Positions 7,998 through 17,288 of a DNA stretch of 64,000 bases are shown piece after piece. This DNA comes from Mucilaginibacter sp. PAMC 26640 (GTDB lineage: Bacteria; Bacteroidota; Bacteroidia; Sphingobacteriales; Sphingobacteriaceae). The notes below the pieces were generated by a model. That model did no database searches, was not told the origin of the DNA, and was given only the letters and a program-made list of their open reading frames with translations. How positions within the stretch are numbered: position 1 is the stretch's first letter; every line of letters begins with the position of its first letter. The position numbers and the translations under genes are program-made. The DNA is taken from positions 5,270,001 to 5,334,000 of the forward strand of contig CP014773.1 of assembly GCA_001596135.1 (NCBI GenBank), in the 5' to 3' direction.

Positions 7998-9302
7998 TTA
8001 AACAGGCTCGGTAGCCCATGCCAATTTAGGGCGCACAACGCCCCACCAGTCACCGGTATATTCTTTACGCATATCGCCGGTTTCTATTACCGAGAACGAC
8101 AACACATTTTCGGCAACCGCCATATCGGCCATATCCCCGGGCACCAGGAATGCGTTGATCTTATAGTTTTTATCGTTCAGATAATTACCCGGAATAATAC
8201 ACGTTGCTTTGTATCTGCCTTTTTGCAGCGGCTTATTTGCCAACGGATCCGGTGCTACACTGGCCGATGGACCGTTGAAGGTTGCAAAAATGCAGGTGTC
8301 AAGCATATCCAGCAAGTGTATGCTGGGTTGTATCACCGTGCCATTCTCGTAAACATCGTATTCTATCTCAATAATAATATCTTCGGTTATCGCGAAATCA
8401 GCGGTGATGCCTTTGCTTCGCGATAACAGTCTTAATGCAAAGAAACCTGCCCGGGTAGATGACTGCTTTAAAATAATATCATCAAAGTTCGCCTGCCCAT
8501 CGCTATTTTCACCCGTGCGGATGTATCTATCAATAACGGTATGGGTAAAATCCATGGTTTGCATCTGTCCATGCTTAAGCAAAATGGATTTTGTACACAA
8601 ATTGTTTATTGCTGCCATATTATGGCTTACAAACAGTACCGTTCGCCCTTCGCCTTTACTTACCTCGCCCATTTTGCCAAGGCATTTCTTCTGAAACTCG
8701 GCATCGCCAACGGCAAGCACCTCGTCTACAATCATTATCTCGCTCTCCAGGTGGGCAGCTACCGCAAAGGCCAGCCTTACGTACATACCGCTGGAATAGC
8801 GCTTTACCGGTGTATCAATATATCGTTCAACCCCGGCAAAATCTACTATAGCATCAAATTGTCTTTTTATTTCATGCTTGCGCATGCCGAGTATGGCACC
8901 ATTCAGGAATATATTTTCCCGACCGGAAAGCTCCGGATGAAAACCCGTACCTACCTCCAGTAAACTCGCCACCCGACCCATAATTTTCACCGAACCCCGG
9001 GTGGGTACCGTTACCCGGCTCAATACTTTCAGCAGCGTACTTTTACCTGCACCATTGCGGCCTATTACCCCAACGGCATCGCCTTTTTTAATATCAAAGC
9101 TGATATCCTTTAAGCTCCAAACAATATCACTTGTACCGGCTGTGGCCCGGTCGTTAGTTTCACCTATTTTCAAAAAAGGATCTTCCTTACCTCTTAGCAG
9201 GGCCCATTTACGTTCAATATCGCGGCTGAGTGTACCTGTACCAAAATCGCCTAATTGGTACGCTTTTGATAAATTTTCAACTTTTATGGCAATGTCACCC
9301 AT
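7998..9302 (-). CDS. wzt: Polysaccharide ABC exporter ATPase with C-terminal glycan-binding domain (Wzt-like)
   Basis: In this 434-residue protein the first 240 residues are the nucleotide-binding domain: Walker A GRNGAGKST, signature YSSGMYVRL, Walker B IMIVDEVLAVGD and switch His in VLFVSHN. Residues from about 250 onward form an extra domain like Wzt_C (beta-sandwich). In O9a-type systems that domain recognises the terminally modified O-polysaccharide before export. With the adjacent permease (20-base gap) it forms the inner-membrane exporter for the completed lipid-linked polymer. The extra domain suggests that a chain-end modification is read before export; this is inference from the O9a family. 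Confidence 0.9.
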   Translation of the reverse strand: MGDIAIKVENLSKAYQLGDFGTGTLSRDIERKWALLRGKEDPFLKIGETNDRATAGTSDIVWSLKDISFDIKKGDAVGVIGRNGAGKSTLLKVLSRVTVPTRGSVKIMGRVASLLEVGTGFHPELSGRENIFLNGAILGMRKHEIKRQFDAIVDFAGVERYIDTPVKRYSSGMYVRLAFAVAAHLESEIMIVDEVLAVGDAEFQKKCLGKMGEVSKGEGRTVLFVSHNMAAINNLCTKSILLKHGQMQTMDFTHTVIDRYIRTGENSDGQANFDDIILKQSSTRAGFFALRLLSRSKGITADFAITEDIIIEIEYDVYENGTVIQPSIHLLDMLDTCIFATFNGPSASVAPDPLANKPLQKGRYKATCIIPGNYLNDKNYKINAFLVPGDMADMAVAENVLSFSVIETGDMRKEYTGDWWGVVRPKLAWATEPV

Positions 9303-9322
9303 GCTGTAATATACACATTATA

Positions 9323-10195
9323 TCATACAGTATCAACAAAGTCTTTTTCTACCCTGTTAAATACCACTAAACCTAAAAAGAATAAAACAAGGCTAACTGC
9401 AACGCTGTAAAAAAACACCGCCGGGTAAAACTGTCCGCCGCCTGTGAAGCCATATCTCAGGGTTTCTATCAAACCACTCATCGGGTTAAATGCCACAAAT
9501 TCATGGTGTTTTTTATAAGCTTCGGATAGTGGATAGATGATAGGTGTAGCATACATCATCAGTTGCATACCAAAGGTTACCACAAAAGTTAAATCGCGGT
9601 ATTTGGTTGTCATGGCAGTAACCATAAGGCCAAGGCCGAGGCCCTGAATGGCCATTAAAACCATAATAAAAGGAAACAGCAATGCGTACCAGTTTGGATT
9701 TACCGGATCGCCGCCGCTGTAGTGATATTTGATGATGTAGTAAGTAAAGTAGCATAGAAACAGTACAAATTGCACCGCAAACTTTACCAGGTTGGAGAAA
9801 ACAATACTTAGTGGCATGATAAGCCTTGGGAAATACACCTTACCGAAAATCCCTGCATTATCCCTGAAAACCGTTGACGTTTTTGTAAGGCAATCTGAAA
9901 AGTAGTTCCAGGCAATGGTTCCCGACATATAAAATAAAGGAGCCGGAACGTTGCCCGTAGGTATTTTAGCCAGGTTACCAAATACAAAGGTAAAAACCAG
10001 GGTTGTAAATATTGGCTGGATAAAAAACCACAGCGGCCCCAGCACCGTTTGCTTATAAAATGATACAAAATCACGCCGCACCAAAAGCCAGAGCAGGTCG
10101 CGATAGTTCCAAACATCTTTCAGGTGAAGGTTAAAAACGGTATCATGAGGCTTAATTTCTAAATCCCATTGCTGATCTGACGTATCTAACTCCAT
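9323..10195 (-). CDS. wzm: Polysaccharide ABC exporter permease (Wzm-like, ABC-2 type)
   Basis: The 290-residue integral membrane protein has about six hydrophobic spans: FFIQPIFTTLVFTFVFGNLA, VKFAVQFVLFLCYFTYYII, FPFIMVLMAIQGLGLGLMV, MQLMMYATPIIYPL and the C-terminal VSLVLFFLGLVVF. The N-terminal amphipathic region WNYRDLLWLLVRRDFVSFYKQT is typical of Wzm/TagG/KpsM permeases. It should work with the ATPase encoded just downstream to move undecaprenyl-linked polymer to the periplasm. The gap after the Wzc-like gene is 48 bases, consistent with one transcript. Confidence 0.9.
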   Translation of the reverse strand: MELDTSDQQWDLEIKPHDTVFNLHLKDVWNYRDLLWLLVRRDFVSFYKQTVLGPLWFFIQPIFTTLVFTFVFGNLAKIPTGNVPAPLFYMSGTIAWNYFSDCLTKTSTVFRDNAGIFGKVYFPRLIMPLSIVFSNLVKFAVQFVLFLCYFTYYIIKYHYSGGDPVNPNWYALLFPFIMVLMAIQGLGLGLMVTAMTTKYRDLTFVVTFGMQLMMYATPIIYPLSEAYKKHHEFVAFNPMSGLIETLRYGFTGGGQFYPAVFFYSVAVSLVLFFLGLVVFNRVEKDFVDTV

Positions 10196-10243
10196 TATTA
10201 TTTATTTTGATTTGTGCCTGAACAAGCGTTCAGCAATTGTAAC

Positions 10244-12715
10244 TTAATTATTTGTACGTTTCTTTTTTGTTTTTTGATTCGATTTTTTGGAGAGCTTGTT
10301 GAATAACCCTCTTAAACCCTGCTTACTAGTATCGGCTTCCTGCGTATAACCGTAACTGTAACCGTTACCATAACCGTAGCCATACCCATAACCGTAGCCA
10401 TAGCCGTAACCATACCCCTGGCCATAGCTGCCAAGAACACCCCTTAATTTCAATCCGTTAAAAATGATATTTAAGTTGGTCAACTCGTTGTTGGAGTAAA
10501 TGTGATCAATCAGGTTCAAATAATACTTAGGCGTATATTTATGGCGTACCATGTACAAGCTGGCATCAACGTACTTGTTTAAGATTTTGGCATCAGTTAC
10601 CAGGCCAATTGGCGGCGAATCTATCAGGATATAATCAAATTCATCTTTTAACCTGGCCATAAGCAGATCAAGGCGGCCGTTCAGCATAAGTTCCGTTGGG
10701 TTTGGCGGAATGGTACCAGCGGGCAATATCACTAATCCCGGCAATTCCTTATCTACCATAGACAAGTTTATTTCTTCATAAGTTGCCAGGCCCGCCATAT
10801 AATTACTTATACCAGGCTCCTGCGCAATCTCCAACATCTTACTGATCTTCGGCTTACGTAAATCGAACTCTAAAACTGCAACTTTTTTGCCTGTCAATGC
10901 TAAACTTACTGCCAGGTTTATGGCCGTGAAGCTTTTACCTTCGCCGGATATAGAAGAGGTTACCAGGATGGTTTTTTTATCTCCCTGGATGCCGATAAAA
11001 CTTAGTGAAGTACGCAAGGCCCTAAATTGTTCTGCAACAACTGTTCGGCTGCCATCCTTAATAACCAGCGTTTCTCCGCTGTCGTCATGCAAAAGCTCTG
11101 CAAGTACGGTAGCATCGGTTTTACGCTCAATTTCCGATCGGAAAAGCACTTCCTGGTTATATTGCTCCCTTACCAGCACAAACAATATCCCGATAATGAT
11201 CCCTACTGATAACCCAACCAGATATATATTAAGCGGAATAGGCTTAACCGGAGTACTTTTTACCTCTGCAAAATTAATGATACGGCTATCGGCAACCGCA
11301 GCCGCGCGGGAGAGTTGAACTTCTTCGCGTTTGGTAAGCAATAAGGTGTAGATGTTATTTTTAATGGCTTGCTGCCGGCTGATCTCTAAAAACTTACGTT
11401 CCTTTTGCGGCACAGTTCTTAGCTGCGAAGAATTGCTGCTGCCTTCGGCCCTTAAAGTTTTTTGTGTGGTAATTAAGTTTTGGCGCAGCGCGTTTAAGTT
11501 TTCGAGTAATCCGGGTTTTATCTGGTTGATGCGTTCCTGCACTGCAGCAACCGGCGGCGAGTTCTCGCCTGCTGTTTGCTTAAGATTTGTTAACTCTAAC
11601 TCCGCGGTATACAGCCTGTCCAGCAATTGCAGCAATATAGGATCTGTAATGCCAAGCGTAGAAGGTACTGTGCCAACATTGGTGCCTTTACGAACGATGT
11701 ATTTTTCTATTTGGTTCAGTACATCCATCTGGAGCTGGATGCCGGCAAGTTTATCTAGATTGTTCTGAGCGTTTTCCATGTAAACCCTGCCTTCTGCAGA
11801 AAGGTCAACAATGCCATTGCTGGTACGGTAATCCTGCATCTCTGTTTCAACACCCGAGAGCTCCTTGCTCACATTAACCAGGCGTTCGTTAATAAAGGCA
11901 AGCGTATTTTCCGCAGTTTGGTTTTTTTCGGTGATGCCAGACTGATTGTAAACCCTAACCAGGTTATTTACAAGATCCTCTGCCCTCGCCGGTGCCTGGT
12001 CCATAAAGCGCAATGCGATCAGGGAAGATTGCCGCCCCCCAGGTGCTACCGATAAGCTACTCCCGGCATACCCGGCAGCAGTATTCAGCGTGCGGATCTG
12101 TAAAAAATACTCTCCCTTAAATGCCTCGTTGGGCACATTCGCATTTTGTGGTGTTGGATTAATAATAAAATCGCCATAGGGTGTATGAACCGGCCGGCCA
12201 AGTGGATACTTTACACCAGAAATAATCACTATTTTCTTGGTGGGAACAAACTCAAAGGATATGGGTAAATTTGGAGAATTTTTTAAGTCTGCTGAATTTA
12301 AAGCAATGAATTTAACAGGCCCCGGATAGATAAGCACGTCTCTCAGCGCGCCTTTGTGGTATAAAATGGTATACAAACCCATTTCCTTTACTACCTGCTG
12401 CATCAGCACCCGCGATTTCAATACTTCGATCTCATTATCCACCGTTTTTTGAGACCCCGAAATACCCAATGCTTCTAAAACGGTTCCGTCGGCACCACCA
12501 CCTTTCTGATCTTTCAGCAAAATAGTGCCCGCCGCCTCATATATCGGCGTTTGATATTTGATGTAAAAGTTGCTTACCAACAATGAAACCACAATTGTTA
12601 GTACAAATATTGGCCAAAAAGGCAAATACCTGAAAGCTATATTGCCTAAAGCATTTTTTTGAGAGGCACCCTCAAAAGGATTGGTGACATTGGTAGACGG
12701 GGCATTGCTTTTCAT
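10244..12715 (-). CDS. wzc: Wzc-like polysaccharide co-polymerase / BY-kinase with Gly-Tyr tail
   Basis: The order in this 823-residue protein is: first membrane helix near residues 33-52, Wzz-type periplasmic domain with coiled coil and GNVR-like segment, second helix near 490 (VGLSVGIIIGILFVLV), then a cytoplasmic tyrosine-kinase domain. That domain has Walker A SSISGEGKS, Walker A' VLEFDLRKP and Walker B YILIDSPPIG. The C-terminus carries about ten Gly-Tyr dipeptides, a Tyr cluster of the kind autophosphorylated in BY-kinases, followed by a basic end. It should set chain length and couple export to the outer-membrane channel encoded 15 bases upstream. Its pairing with an ABC exporter rather than Wzx/Wzy is discussed in the findings. 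Confidence 0.92.
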   Translation of the reverse strand: MKSNAPSTNVTNPFEGASQKNALGNIAFRYLPFWPIFVLTIVVSLLVSNFYIKYQTPIYEAAGTILLKDQKGGGADGTVLEALGISGSQKTVDNEIEVLKSRVLMQQVVKEMGLYTILYHKGALRDVLIYPGPVKFIALNSADLKNSPNLPISFEFVPTKKIVIISGVKYPLGRPVHTPYGDFIINPTPQNANVPNEAFKGEYFLQIRTLNTAAGYAGSSLSVAPGGRQSSLIALRFMDQAPARAEDLVNNLVRVYNQSGITEKNQTAENTLAFINERLVNVSKELSGVETEMQDYRTSNGIVDLSAEGRVYMENAQNNLDKLAGIQLQMDVLNQIEKYIVRKGTNVGTVPSTLGITDPILLQLLDRLYTAELELTNLKQTAGENSPPVAAVQERINQIKPGLLENLNALRQNLITTQKTLRAEGSSNSSQLRTVPQKERKFLEISRQQAIKNNIYTLLLTKREEVQLSRAAAVADSRIINFAEVKSTPVKPIPLNIYLVGLSVGIIIGILFVLVREQYNQEVLFRSEIERKTDATVLAELLHDDSGETLVIKDGSRTVVAEQFRALRTSLSFIGIQGDKKTILVTSSISGEGKSFTAINLAVSLALTGKKVAVLEFDLRKPKISKMLEIAQEPGISNYMAGLATYEEINLSMVDKELPGLVILPAGTIPPNPTELMLNGRLDLLMARLKDEFDYILIDSPPIGLVTDAKILNKYVDASLYMVRHKYTPKYYLNLIDHIYSNNELTNLNIIFNGLKLRGVLGSYGQGYGYGYGYGYGYGYGYGNGYSYGYTQEADTSKQGLRGLFNKLSKKSNQKTKKKRTNN
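10369..10432. repeat. Hexanucleotide-type repeat encoding the Gly-Tyr tail
   Basis: The plus strand shows consecutive 6-base units of the form CCRTAR/CCATAC, which read as alternating Gly and Tyr codons on the minus strand at the end of the Wzc-like gene. Near-identical short units can gain or lose copies by slippage. In-frame changes would alter the number of C-terminal tyrosines. Confidence 0.7.
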
Positions 12716-12730
12716 TAACCGAAAAAGTAA

Positions 12731-13510
12731 TTAATTCTTGATAAATTGGACATAGATCACCAACAGCAGAGAGATGGCACTAAATGCATAAGGGATGAGC
12801 TGCGTGCTTCTATCTGAAGCTGCGGCCCTTGCATTATTTGGTTCAATGTAAATAATATCCTGGTTTTGAAGATTATAAATATCCTTATCAAACAGCTCGC
12901 TGTTATTGAGGTTAAACCGCTTCCAGGTGCGTTTGCCATCTACTTCTCTTATTAAAAGCACGTTGTTACGCTTACCATAAACGGTAAGGTCCCCGGCATT
13001 TCCTATTGCTTCGGGCAAAGTTATCCGCTCGTTGGCTACCTGAATTACGCCCGGCCGGTTAACCTCCCCCAGTACGGTTACTTTAAAGTTCAGGATCCGC
13101 ACGTTAACGATAGGGTTTTTTGCTATTTGTTTATCTAACAGCACTTTGGTGATGGCATCAGACAATTGAATTTTTGTTAAACCAACTGCCTTGACAGCGC
13201 CGATCAGTGGAATTTTGATGTCACCAGACTGATCAACCAAATAACCGCTTACGCCATTGCCGCCCGAACTTACAGCTGTATTTGCATTCAGTATCCCGGT
13301 AGTTAAATTATCTGGCGTAGATATATTGATCTGCAGGATATCTGCTACCGCTATTTTTGTCTCCAGCCGCTGAACATCAATTACTGCCGTACTATCGTGT
13401 TGAATATTATTAAAGTAAGCTAGTTTGCGGGAAGATATGCAGGAATTTAATGAGGATAACGCCACCACGGCAAGTAAAATGGCAAAAAAAGCAGACGTAG
13501 TTTTTTTCAT
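12731..13510 (-). CDS. Polysaccharide export lipoprotein (Wza/OPX-like, SLBB domain)
   Basis: The 259-residue protein has a lipoprotein signal ending at C24 (SSLNSC). A polysaccharide-export (Poly_export) domain follows (VADILQINIST, then YLVDQSGDIKIPLIGAVKAVGLT). Next is an SLBB beta-grasp region (VNVRILNFKVTVLGEVNRPGVIQV...ITLPEAIGNAGDLTVYGKR). A C-terminal hydrophobic helix (YAFSAISLLLVIYVQF) could span the outer membrane. It forms the exit channel with the Wzc-like protein. It is the first gene of the main minus-strand run; the AT-rich gap before it (13511-13716) is the likely promoter region of the export/assembly operon. Confidence 0.9.
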   Translation of the reverse strand: MKKTTSAFFAILLAVVALSSLNSCISSRKLAYFNNIQHDSTAVIDVQRLETKIAVADILQINISTPDNLTTGILNANTAVSSGGNGVSGYLVDQSGDIKIPLIGAVKAVGLTKIQLSDAITKVLLDKQIAKNPIVNVRILNFKVTVLGEVNRPGVIQVANERITLPEAIGNAGDLTVYGKRNNVLLIREVDGKRTWKRFNLNNSELFDKDIYNLQNQDIIYIEPNNARAAASDRSTQLIPYAFSAISLLLVIYVQFIKN

Positions 13511-13716
13511 AAATTTAACAGCAAAGCAGCTATTTTATACTTTTTTAATCAATGGGGATTTTACAAACTTAAATATTATACCGCAATATAATTTTACTAT
13601 TTCCACCTAAGATACTTATTTGATAAATATATTAAAACAAATCAACTTATTGATGGTATAAATCAAATTTTCGGATGACTACTCGTTGTTACAACCAAGC
13701 GTTTCCTAACAGGTAA

Positions 13717-14724
13717 TTACCGCAAAACTTTACGCTTTATCCTATTTTTAAACAGCTTGAGCCTACGGATAGCGTAGTGAGATTTTGATAAGATATAGTT
13801 AGCTATATACTCTAAAATGTTTTGAGCAGTTACATGCTGCGGTATCAGCGCTTTGGTTAAATAACCCTGAAAATGTAAGGTATAGAATTTTGCGTGCTTC
13901 TGCTCATTAAACGGGCCTGCTACCCTGCCGTATAAACTACCACCGCGGCGATGCAATTTTTTAATTTTTGTATCGGCCGTGCAAATGAACTGATGTTTCC
14001 AGCCGTTGTAAGCTACATTTACATTAAAATCTACACTGATGCCCTCATCCTCCAAAGAAAGTAAATTCAGCGCATTGGGCTTTGTTTCAGTACGGAAAAC
14101 ATCCAGCAATATCATATCAGAAACGTTGCGATTATCAAGAAACTTGCCGGCCACTGTATCTTTCAATATAATATCAAAAACTTTTTTATCCTTATAAACG
14201 CCGGTAACGAAATTGCAAAAATCATTGATTAACCTGGTATTCCAGAAAGAGGTATGGCCGGATGTTACGCTTTCGCCGTCGCGCTCAAAAAACATCACGG
14301 TACCATCATACCTGCCTTTGATATATTTTTGATACAGCGGTTTAAGATCCTCCATGATCAGTACATCGCAATCGGCATGTACAAATTGGCCGAAACCCAA
14401 ATCCGCCGCCAAATCTTTCATAATGAACCATCTGTCGAAACAGGCCTTCTCGAAAAAGTAGGGATTGGTGGAATGGTGCTGGTAAAAATGATCGAATTCC
14501 CGTTCGCCATTAATAAAAGGCGCAACATCAATGCAGTTATAGGCGGTGTAAAGCTGGAAGTTAGTGTCTGTCAGGATAAATACATTCTCTTTTCCGTTGG
14601 ACAAAGCTGCCTGTTTTAAAACCTGATCAAAAAACAAATTAGTTTTACTGCCGAGCTGCAAAAAGAAAATGGGTAGTTCCGGCTGATTGGATTTAACAAT
14701 CTGCCGTTCACTTGGTATCGCCAT
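13717..14724 (-). CDS. Putative GT-A type glycosyltransferase
   Basis: No exact family is recognised for this 335-residue protein. The N-terminus PIFFLQLGSKTNLFFDQVLKQA, ENVFILTD and the segment FGQFVHADCDVLIMEDL (D118-C-D120 as a DxD) resemble nucleotide-diphospho-sugar transferases that use a metal. The C-terminus is strongly basic (KLFKNRIKRKVLR), suggesting peripheral membrane contact. It lies on the same strand just upstream of the export operon, with a 206-base gap, so it is plausibly part of the same polysaccharide pathway under separate control. Substrate unknown; it could also be a non-polysaccharide glycosyltransferase. Confidence 0.6.
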   Translation of the reverse strand: MAIPSERQIVKSNQPELPIFFLQLGSKTNLFFDQVLKQAALSNGKENVFILTDTNFQLYTAYNCIDVAPFINGEREFDHFYQHHSTNPYFFEKACFDRWFIMKDLAADLGFGQFVHADCDVLIMEDLKPLYQKYIKGRYDGTVMFFERDGESVTSGHTSFWNTRLINDFCNFVTGVYKDKKVFDIILKDTVAGKFLDNRNVSDMILLDVFRTETKPNALNLLSLEDEGISVDFNVNVAYNGWKHQFICTADTKIKKLHRRGGSLYGRVAGPFNEQKHAKFYTLHFQGYLTKALIPQHVTAQNILEYIANYILSKSHYAIRRLKLFKNRIKRKVLR

Positions 14725-14838
14725 GCAATAAGTTTTGCCAGCAAAAATAAGATTTAACCGTGTTTATACAAGCAGGCAAATATGATAACCCCGCAATGAA
14801 GCAGCCCAGGTTTAAATGGGAACCAACAACACCAGCTT

Positions 14839-16098
14839 TTATTTTGCAGGCTCCGCCACGATCCATTTATTTACGGTGTTATATTGGCCTTCAACGGCTA
14901 TTTTATAATAGGCGGATGGCAGATCTTTTACCGAAATAAGGGCATGCTCTTTGGCTGCCGGAAAAGTACCTAAAAGCCGATAATCATCAGGCTGGCCTTC
15001 TTTCACATTATTGGTTGCCGACACCCAGATTTTGAGGTTCTCGGGCTTGCCCATTGCTTTCCAGCTTACATCGATAGCACCTTGTACCAGGTTTACTTTT
15101 AGCTCGCTTACAGATACAGGGCCGGCCAGCGGGGTGCCATCTATTTCACGCGCAAATTTAGCCGGGATATTGATGTTCATAAAACGGGCTATGGCAGGCA
15201 TGATATCTACTATACCGGGATAATAATATTTGCTGTAATTGTTTAAGCCTTTAGCGTTGGTAACCATCCAGGTTGATCGTTGCCTGGTACTTTGGCCACC
15301 GTGGTTGCGGCCATTGTCTTCGCTCCTGCCATGATCTGTTGTGATAAAGATCAGCCACTCCTCGTTAAAATTCTTTTCGCGGTATTGAATGGCCTGCCAT
15401 ATTTTCCCTACCTGCGTATCCATCATTTCTATAGCCTTGTAATATTCGGGGCTATCGCCATGCCGGTGTCCCATATCATCCGTATATTCCAAATAAACCC
15501 ATGAAAGATCCGGCGCCTTGGTTTTAACGCAATTAACGGCTTCGGCAACCACCTGCTCGTCAATGCGATGCATATAGGCCGACTGCTTATCGTGCTTAAA
15601 GTTCATCGTATCCAACTCATACCCATCAGCATGGTAGTCAACATGCAGGTTGCCGGTTTCGGCCATGCCATCGCCAACCAGTTTGGTGCGGTTATCCAGC
15701 CAGCTGGAAAAAACAGCTATTTTTTTGTTGGGGTACTGATCTTTAAACAGCCTGAAGATGGTTGGGTAGTGATAATTGGGTGCCTTGATATCGTTATCCC
15801 AAACGTTATGCTTATTTACCCAGGTACCGGTTAGCAAACTATTGTAACCCACGGCGGAGATGGTAGGTGTTTGGCTGTATGTGCCTTTATCACCGCCTAC
15901 ATGTGCACGTAAATACGCACCTTGTTTAGCAATGAGGTTAAGGTTTGGGGTGGCAAGTTTCTCTATCACATCTGCAGGGATGCCATCTGCGATAATAAAA
16001 AGCGACTTTTTTACTTTGGACTGTGCAGAAACAATTGTTGAAGCCAGCACAAAGACCAAAATCAGCTTGCTTATTTTTATAACCTGTTGCATATACAA
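14839..16098 (-). CDS. Secreted alkaline-phosphatase-superfamily phosphodiesterase
   Basis: The 419-residue protein has a signal peptide (LILVFVLASTIVSAQ); the start may be codon 1 or 3. The fold landmarks are LFIIADGIPADVI (first metal Asp), TISAVGYNSLLTGTWVNKHNVWDN (Thr/Ser nucleophile region), YLEYTDDMGHRHG (Asp/His metal ligands) and ITTDHGRSEDNGRNHGG (second Asp-His pair). This pattern fits type I phosphodiesterase/nucleotide pyrophosphatase relatives. A C-terminal domain of about 90 residues (VSELKVNLVQGAIDVSWKA) looks like a fibronectin-III-type fold. It probably hydrolyses phosphoesters in the periplasm or at the surface. Neighbours give no firm clue to the substrate. Confidence 0.85.
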   Translation of the reverse strand: MYMQQVIKISKLILVFVLASTIVSAQSKVKKSLFIIADGIPADVIEKLATPNLNLIAKQGAYLRAHVGGDKGTYSQTPTISAVGYNSLLTGTWVNKHNVWDNDIKAPNYHYPTIFRLFKDQYPNKKIAVFSSWLDNRTKLVGDGMAETGNLHVDYHADGYELDTMNFKHDKQSAYMHRIDEQVVAEAVNCVKTKAPDLSWVYLEYTDDMGHRHGDSPEYYKAIEMMDTQVGKIWQAIQYREKNFNEEWLIFITTDHGRSEDNGRNHGGQSTRQRSTWMVTNAKGLNNYSKYYYPGIVDIMPAIARFMNINIPAKFAREIDGTPLAGPVSVSELKVNLVQGAIDVSWKAMGKPENLKIWVSATNNVKEGQPDDYRLLGTFPAAKEHALISVKDLPSAYYKIAVEGQYNTVNKWIVAEPAK

Positions 16099-16506
16099 AT
16101 ATATTTGCCGCGAAGCTATGATGCAAAAGGAACAATGGTGTAAAGGCGGTGTTAATTTATTGTGATCAATAGCAGCGTATTACCGGGCCTAAGATTCCGT
16201 TTATGATAGCTGAAATCAAAGTGTAAACCTATAACAGGATCAACCATCAAAAGTGTCAACTTTATCCAGGACGATCCAGCCTAAAAGTTCGCTCCGGGGC
16301 TGTTCCAAAAACCTGTTCCATCTATTTTTTCTGCAACATTTACTTTTTTACTTACTTATTTATAATGAGCAACTTACAGTGTTTATCTCAATAACAGGGA
16401 TGTTCCAATCTGTTCCATAATTTTTATCTAACTACCTGTAAATCAATATAAAGCAACAATAAGGTGTTCCACATTTACAAAGTGGAACACCCGGCAAAAC
16501 CAGCGA
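16099..16506. other. Intergenic stretch with repeated TGTTCCA motifs
   Basis: The 408-base gap lies between two minus-strand genes. It has TGTTCCA at 16301, 16314, 16401, 16411 and 16465, plus the inverse TGGAACA at 16483 within a perfect palindrome. No ORF in it looks coding. It must hold the promoter of the phosphodiesterase gene and the 3' end of the TonB/DUF4249 transcript. Confidence 0.6.
16463..16491. repeat. Perfect 10-bp palindrome, GGTGTTCCAC-N9-GTGGAACACC
   Basis: The two arms (16463-16472 and 16482-16491) match perfectly around a 9-base loop. It lies 16 bases beyond the stop of the DUF4249 gene, so it may act as a 3' hairpin or terminator. There is no strong U tract on the minus strand, and the arms share TGTTCCA with four other copies upstream, which also allows a protein-binding role. 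Confidence 0.5.
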
Positions 16507-17283
16507 TCAATTGGTTACGTTTAACCTGATCGTATCCGCCTGCATGGCTGTAAAAATACCATACCCATTGGTGATATTGCCCGGCGGGTTGTTCAATTGC
16601 TGCGAGCTGGTGTTGGTATTGGTGGTAAGTATGTCGATATACTCCTTATTTACGGTGTACAAAATGGCACTGTAGGGCCCGGCGTATCTAAAGCGGCGAT
16701 AGGTTACATCGTAAAACTTGGCCTGCTTGGTATCGATAGAAAAGTTTGTGGGGATGTTCCCGGTTGCCGAAGTATAAGTTTGCGATACATCGCTTCTAAA
16801 AACCAGCATGTTGTACAAAGAGTCGGGATTGTTCCAGGTAAACCGCACCGCTGTTGAATCAAATTCGGCCGCTGTTACGCCCACCTTTATCGCAAATTTA
16901 TTCTTAGATGCGGCATAACCCGTAGCAGCAACCGGCATAAGGGTTGAAGCGGTAACGTTGGCGCCGTTATAGGTAAACTGCAACGTATAGGTTTTGCCGG
17001 TTTGCAAAAAAGTGGAGTCGGTATAGGTGTAAACACCGGCAGTGCGCTCGGCCAGCTTGATGGTTTGGCTGCCATCAGATACCTGCACTGCCATCCCGGT
17101 AATGCGTGCACCAAAAGTAACCGTGTCGCTAAAGCCTTTCTGCTGGTACAGGTTCACTCTTATGGGGTGCCCCATCACCAGGTAACTGATGATCACGGGT
17201 TGGGATCCGACATCTGTTGTTGCCTCTTTTTTACAGGCAGAAAGCACCATTACCGATAACAGGAGAATATATATTGTACGCAT
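16507..17283 (-). CDS. DUF4249 outer-membrane lipoprotein
   Basis: The 258-residue protein has a lipobox VLSAC with the lipidated Cys at 17. The start of the mature part (VISYLVMGHPIRVNLYQQKGF) and the paired beta repeats (ISDGSQTIKL-type strand, YTLQFTYNGANVTASTLMP) match DUF4249. These proteins are almost always encoded next to a TonB-dependent receptor, as here (5-base gap after the receptor). It probably caps or assists that receptor on the cell surface, comparable in role to SusD but unrelated in sequence. The ligand is unknown. Confidence 0.85.
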   Translation of the reverse strand: MRTIYILLLSVMVLSACKKEATTDVGSQPVIISYLVMGHPIRVNLYQQKGFSDTVTFGARITGMAVQVSDGSQTIKLAERTAGVYTYTDSTFLQTGKTYTLQFTYNGANVTASTLMPVAATGYAASKNKFAIKVGVTAAEFDSTAVRFTWNNPDSLYNMLVFRSDVSQTYTSATGNIPTNFSIDTKQAKFYDVTYRRFRYAGPYSAILYTVNKEYIDILTTNTNTSSQQLNNPPGNITNGYGIFTAMQADTIRLNVTN

Positions 17284-17288
17284 TTTAA

